From positions 124,001 to 188,000 of the forward strand of contig FMTU01000007.1 in NCBI GenBank assembly GCA_900100475.1: DNA of 64,000 bases, in the 5' to 3' direction. Source of the stretch: Sphingobium faniae. GTDB lineage: Bacteria > Pseudomonadota > Alphaproteobacteria > Sphingomonadales > Sphingomonadaceae. Below the pieces are notes generated by a model that saw only the letters and a program-made list of their open reading frames with translations, searched no databases and was not told where the DNA came from. Below are positions 62,363-64,000 of the stretch, one piece after another (the stretch's first letter is position 1; every line of letters starts with the position of its first letter). The position numbers and the translations under genes were made by a program.

Positions 62363-62611
62363 ATGAACGACGAAGCAAACCTGATCATCGATGGATTGGG
62401 CGGCACGACAAAGGTGTCGCGACTGACCCATGTGCCCACTTCGACCGTCCATAGTTGGCGCAAGAATGGCATTCCTCCTGCCCGGTTGGCCCATCTGAAA
62501 CTTGCCGCGAAAGCGGAAGGTCTCGCTTGGCCCCTTGATAATCAAGAGGAATGCCAATCGTCACCCGGCAAAATCGGCGACTTTGCCGCCTCGGAAAGCG
62601 AGGCGGCGTGA
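62363..62611 (+). CDS. Cro-like HTH protein (carph-isopro type)
   Basis: 82 residues from ATG 62363: MNDEANLIIDGLGGTTKVSRLTHVPTSTVHSWRKNGIPPARLAHLKLAAKAEGL. Short HTH with GG-x2-KVS-x-L-x-VPxSTVxxWxxxGIPP, the pattern of small phage Cro/carph-isopro proteins. Divergent from the repressor across the right operator cluster, hence the presumed lytic-side regulator. Confidence 0.85.
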   Translation: MNDEANLIIDGLGGTTKVSRLTHVPTSTVHSWRKNGIPPARLAHLKLAAKAEGLAWPLDNQEECQSSPGKIGDFAASESEAA

Positions 62612-62892
62612 TGGAACGGCGTTTTTTGCCTATTACGCGGCCGATGCGGCTGGCCCCCGGCCAGGCCGATCAAGATAGTCCGTCGCCGAAGGCGCAGCGG
62701 GTCGAACTTCGGCACATTGAGGATGCCTGCGCCACGATAGGCGATCCAACGGCGGGCGAGGCCGCCTTGCGTGCCGCCTTCCTTGCCATTGGCTCCGCTC
62801 TTTGCACGGAAAAGCAACGCAATGCCGCGCGCGACCGGCGCATTCGCGAATTGGAAGCAGCCCTTTCGACGATTACGAAACGGGGTCTTTAA
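62611..62892 (+). CDS. Hypothetical prophage protein
   Basis: 93 residues from ATG 62611, which overlaps the Cro-like stop (TGATG): MERRFLPITRPMRLAPGQADQDSPSPKAQRVELRHIEDACATIGDPTAGEAALRAAFLAIGSALCTEKQRN. Helical C-terminal half. No domain recognised. Confidence 0.6.
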   Translation: MERRFLPITRPMRLAPGQADQDSPSPKAQRVELRHIEDACATIGDPTAGEAALRAAFLAIGSALCTEKQRNAARDRRIRELEAALSTITKRGL

Positions 62893-63103
62893 GAATGGTT
62901 TTGAGCCAATCCAACCCCTCGGCGAGCGCCTCTCCGTCGGCCGTGTCCACGTCGTTCCCGCTATCCAGCAAATCCTGCATCCGGCGCTGCACACGCCCCT
63001 GGACCGCTTCGCCGAATTCGGGACCGAAGCGGGCATCCAGCTCGCGGAAGATTTCCGCAACGAGGTGGAAGGCGGTGACGGCTTCGGATGCGGTATCGCT
63101 CAA
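62873..63103 (-). CDS. Possible small acidic prophage protein (TTG start)
   Basis: 76 residues from TTG 63103 with AAGGA eight bases upstream: LSDTASEAVTAFHLVAEIFRELDARFGPEFGEAVQGRVQRRMQDLLDSGNDVDTADGEAL, acidic and helical. Convergent with, and overlapping by 20 bases, the previous gene. It occupies most of the 319-base gap 62893-63211. Confidence 0.5.
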   Translation of the reverse strand: MSDTASEAVTAFHLVAEIFRELDARFGPEFGEAVQGRVQRRMQDLLDSGNDVDTADGEALAEGLDWLKTILKDPVS

Positions 63104-63211
63104 TGGAGTGTTCCTTCGTGCTGGATTCGACAACCGCACGATAGCCGAAGGGGGCATGGCGGACCATCCGGGTCCAGATATCCGTTGCCGTGCCCCCGGA
63201 GGGCTGGGCCG

Positions 63212-63715
63212 ATGAGCCGGTCCCTCGCTCTCACCCCCGACCAGCAATCGGGCAAGGCCGCGTTCAAGGCGCTGGTCAAGAGTTTCGGCGGGCAGGATGC
63301 CGCGTCCAGCGAGACGGGCGTTCGTCGCCAGAAGATCAGCGACATGGGCCTGCCCAATGTTGCGGAATTTCCGACGCTGGACCTGATCGACGATCTTGAG
63401 GACCGGACAGTCGACATGCCGGGATGGCCCCATGTCACCCACTGGCTGTGCCGCCGGCGGGGCGGCGTGTTCGTGCCACTACCGCAGGGCGATGACGATG
63501 CCGACGGCATGATGCGGACCGTCGCTGAAATGGCGGCGGAGTTCGGCGACGTTTCGCGCGCGGTGGCCGACGCGGTGTGCCCGCACGGCCCGGACGGCGA
63601 GGAAGTCAACGAGCGGGAGGCGCGGTTCGCGCTCGATGCGCTCGACGATCTGGACCGCGTGTCGGCGCAACTGCGCCTCAAGCTCAGCAATAAACTCAAG
63701 GGAGGACAGTCATGA
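63212..63715 (+). CDS. Hypothetical prophage early protein, possible regulator
   Basis: 167 residues from ATG 63212: LALTPDQQSGKAAFKALVKSFGGQDAASSETGVRRQKISDMGLPNVAEFPTLDLIDDLEDRTVDMPGWPHVTHWLCRRRGGVFVPLP, then an acidic, helical C-terminal part. The N-terminal region reads like a CII/HTH-type DNA-binding segment, but this is only a resemblance. It overlaps the next gene by four bases. Confidence 0.65.
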   Translation: MSRSLALTPDQQSGKAAFKALVKSFGGQDAASSETGVRRQKISDMGLPNVAEFPTLDLIDDLEDRTVDMPGWPHVTHWLCRRRGGVFVPLPQGDDDADGMMRTVAEMAAEFGDVSRAVADAVCPHGPDGEEVNEREARFALDALDDLDRVSAQLRLKLSNKLKGGQS

Positions 63716-64000
63716 CCGACTTTTCCGCATTTCGTCCCTTTTCGATCGAAGCCGTTGTGCCAGAGGGCTGGGGCGCGCTGGGCGGGCCGCTCGACCTCAT
63801 CTGCGCCTGCCAGATGAAGCATCAGGGTTGGACGGGCCGTCCGGGCAATGCGGGCGCGCTGGCGCTGGCGTCATGGATCATGGATCATCGGGATCAGGTG
63901 GCCCTGCCCAAGGCGGGCACCCATCCGCTGAACAGCGGCACGGCGATCGAACGCATCCTTGCGGGCGAAGTTCTGCCCGAAGAGGATTTCGCGATGGCGC
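63712..64000 (+). CDS. Hypothetical prophage protein (partial, runs off the right edge)
   Basis: At least 96 residues: MTDFSAFRPFSIEAVVPEGWGALGGPLDLICACQMKHQGWTGRPGNAGALALASWIMDHRDQVALPKAGTHPLNSGTAIERILAG. ATGA overlap with the previous gene. No domain recognised. Confidence 0.6.
   Translation, partial: MTDFSAFRPFSIEAVVPEGWGALGGPLDLICACQMKHQGWTGRPGNAGALALASWIMDHRDQVALPKAGTHPLNSGTAIERILAGEVLPEEDFAMA

Overview
The window is GC-rich alphaproteobacterial chromosome, most likely from a sphingomonad (Sphingobium/Sphingomonas/Novosphingobium type). The grounds are the MucR-type regulator, the FliL-FliM-type flagellar set, the DUF4169 and DUF962 proteins, and the short overlapping operons. This assignment is inferred from gene content and style, not from a marker gene.

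About 1-31,500 is a nearly uninterrupted flagellar locus. On the minus strand lie a sigma54-activator gene and the operon fliE-F-G-H-I-J-K-L-M (fliM runs off the left edge). Next come flagellin fliC (+), the periplasmic-glucan pair opgG-opgH (+), and a minus-strand group of lytic transglycosylase-flhA-fliA (sigma28). After these are flgA, flgM-flgN and a second MotA/MotB-like stator pair (all minus), then the plus-strand run flgB-C-D-E-F-G-H-I-J-K-L and motA-motB. Promoter motifs imply a two-tier cascade. Sigma54-type -24/-12 elements precede transglycosylase-flhA-fliA, flgA, flgB and flgG, with a weaker one before fliE. Sigma28-like elements (TAAA-N15-CCGT) precede fliC, motA and flgM.

About 31,500-45,300 is housekeeping and envelope material. 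It holds an EF-hand protein with a two-component system, argG, DUF4169, ung, a class A beta-lactamase-like protein and a DUF962 protein. Two CelD/FemAB-like acyltransferases flank a JmjC-cupin. Polysaccharide genes follow: a UDP-glucuronate 4-epimerase, then kpsF-kdsB-histidine phosphatase.

About 45,300-55,340 carries a small ORF, an SDR, a zinc-ligand-less MucR protein, HU, and a divergent MarR regulator facing a VOC protein-fumarylacetoacetase-maleylacetoacetate isomerase operon (aromatic ring catabolism). A LysR regulator, a nitroreductase, an acyl-CoA dehydrogenase, a RidA protein and tRNA-Gly(TCC) follow.

From the tRNA to the right edge (about 55,340-64,000+) is the left part of a temperate prophage: tyrosine integrase, a minus-strand early operon, an S24-type cleavable repressor, a Cro-like gene, and five copies of a TGCGATNATCGCA operator in two clusters. 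The early operon includes a cytosine methyltransferase, a DUF4326 protein and a protein encoded by a hexanucleotide microsatellite. The right end of the prophage is outside the window.
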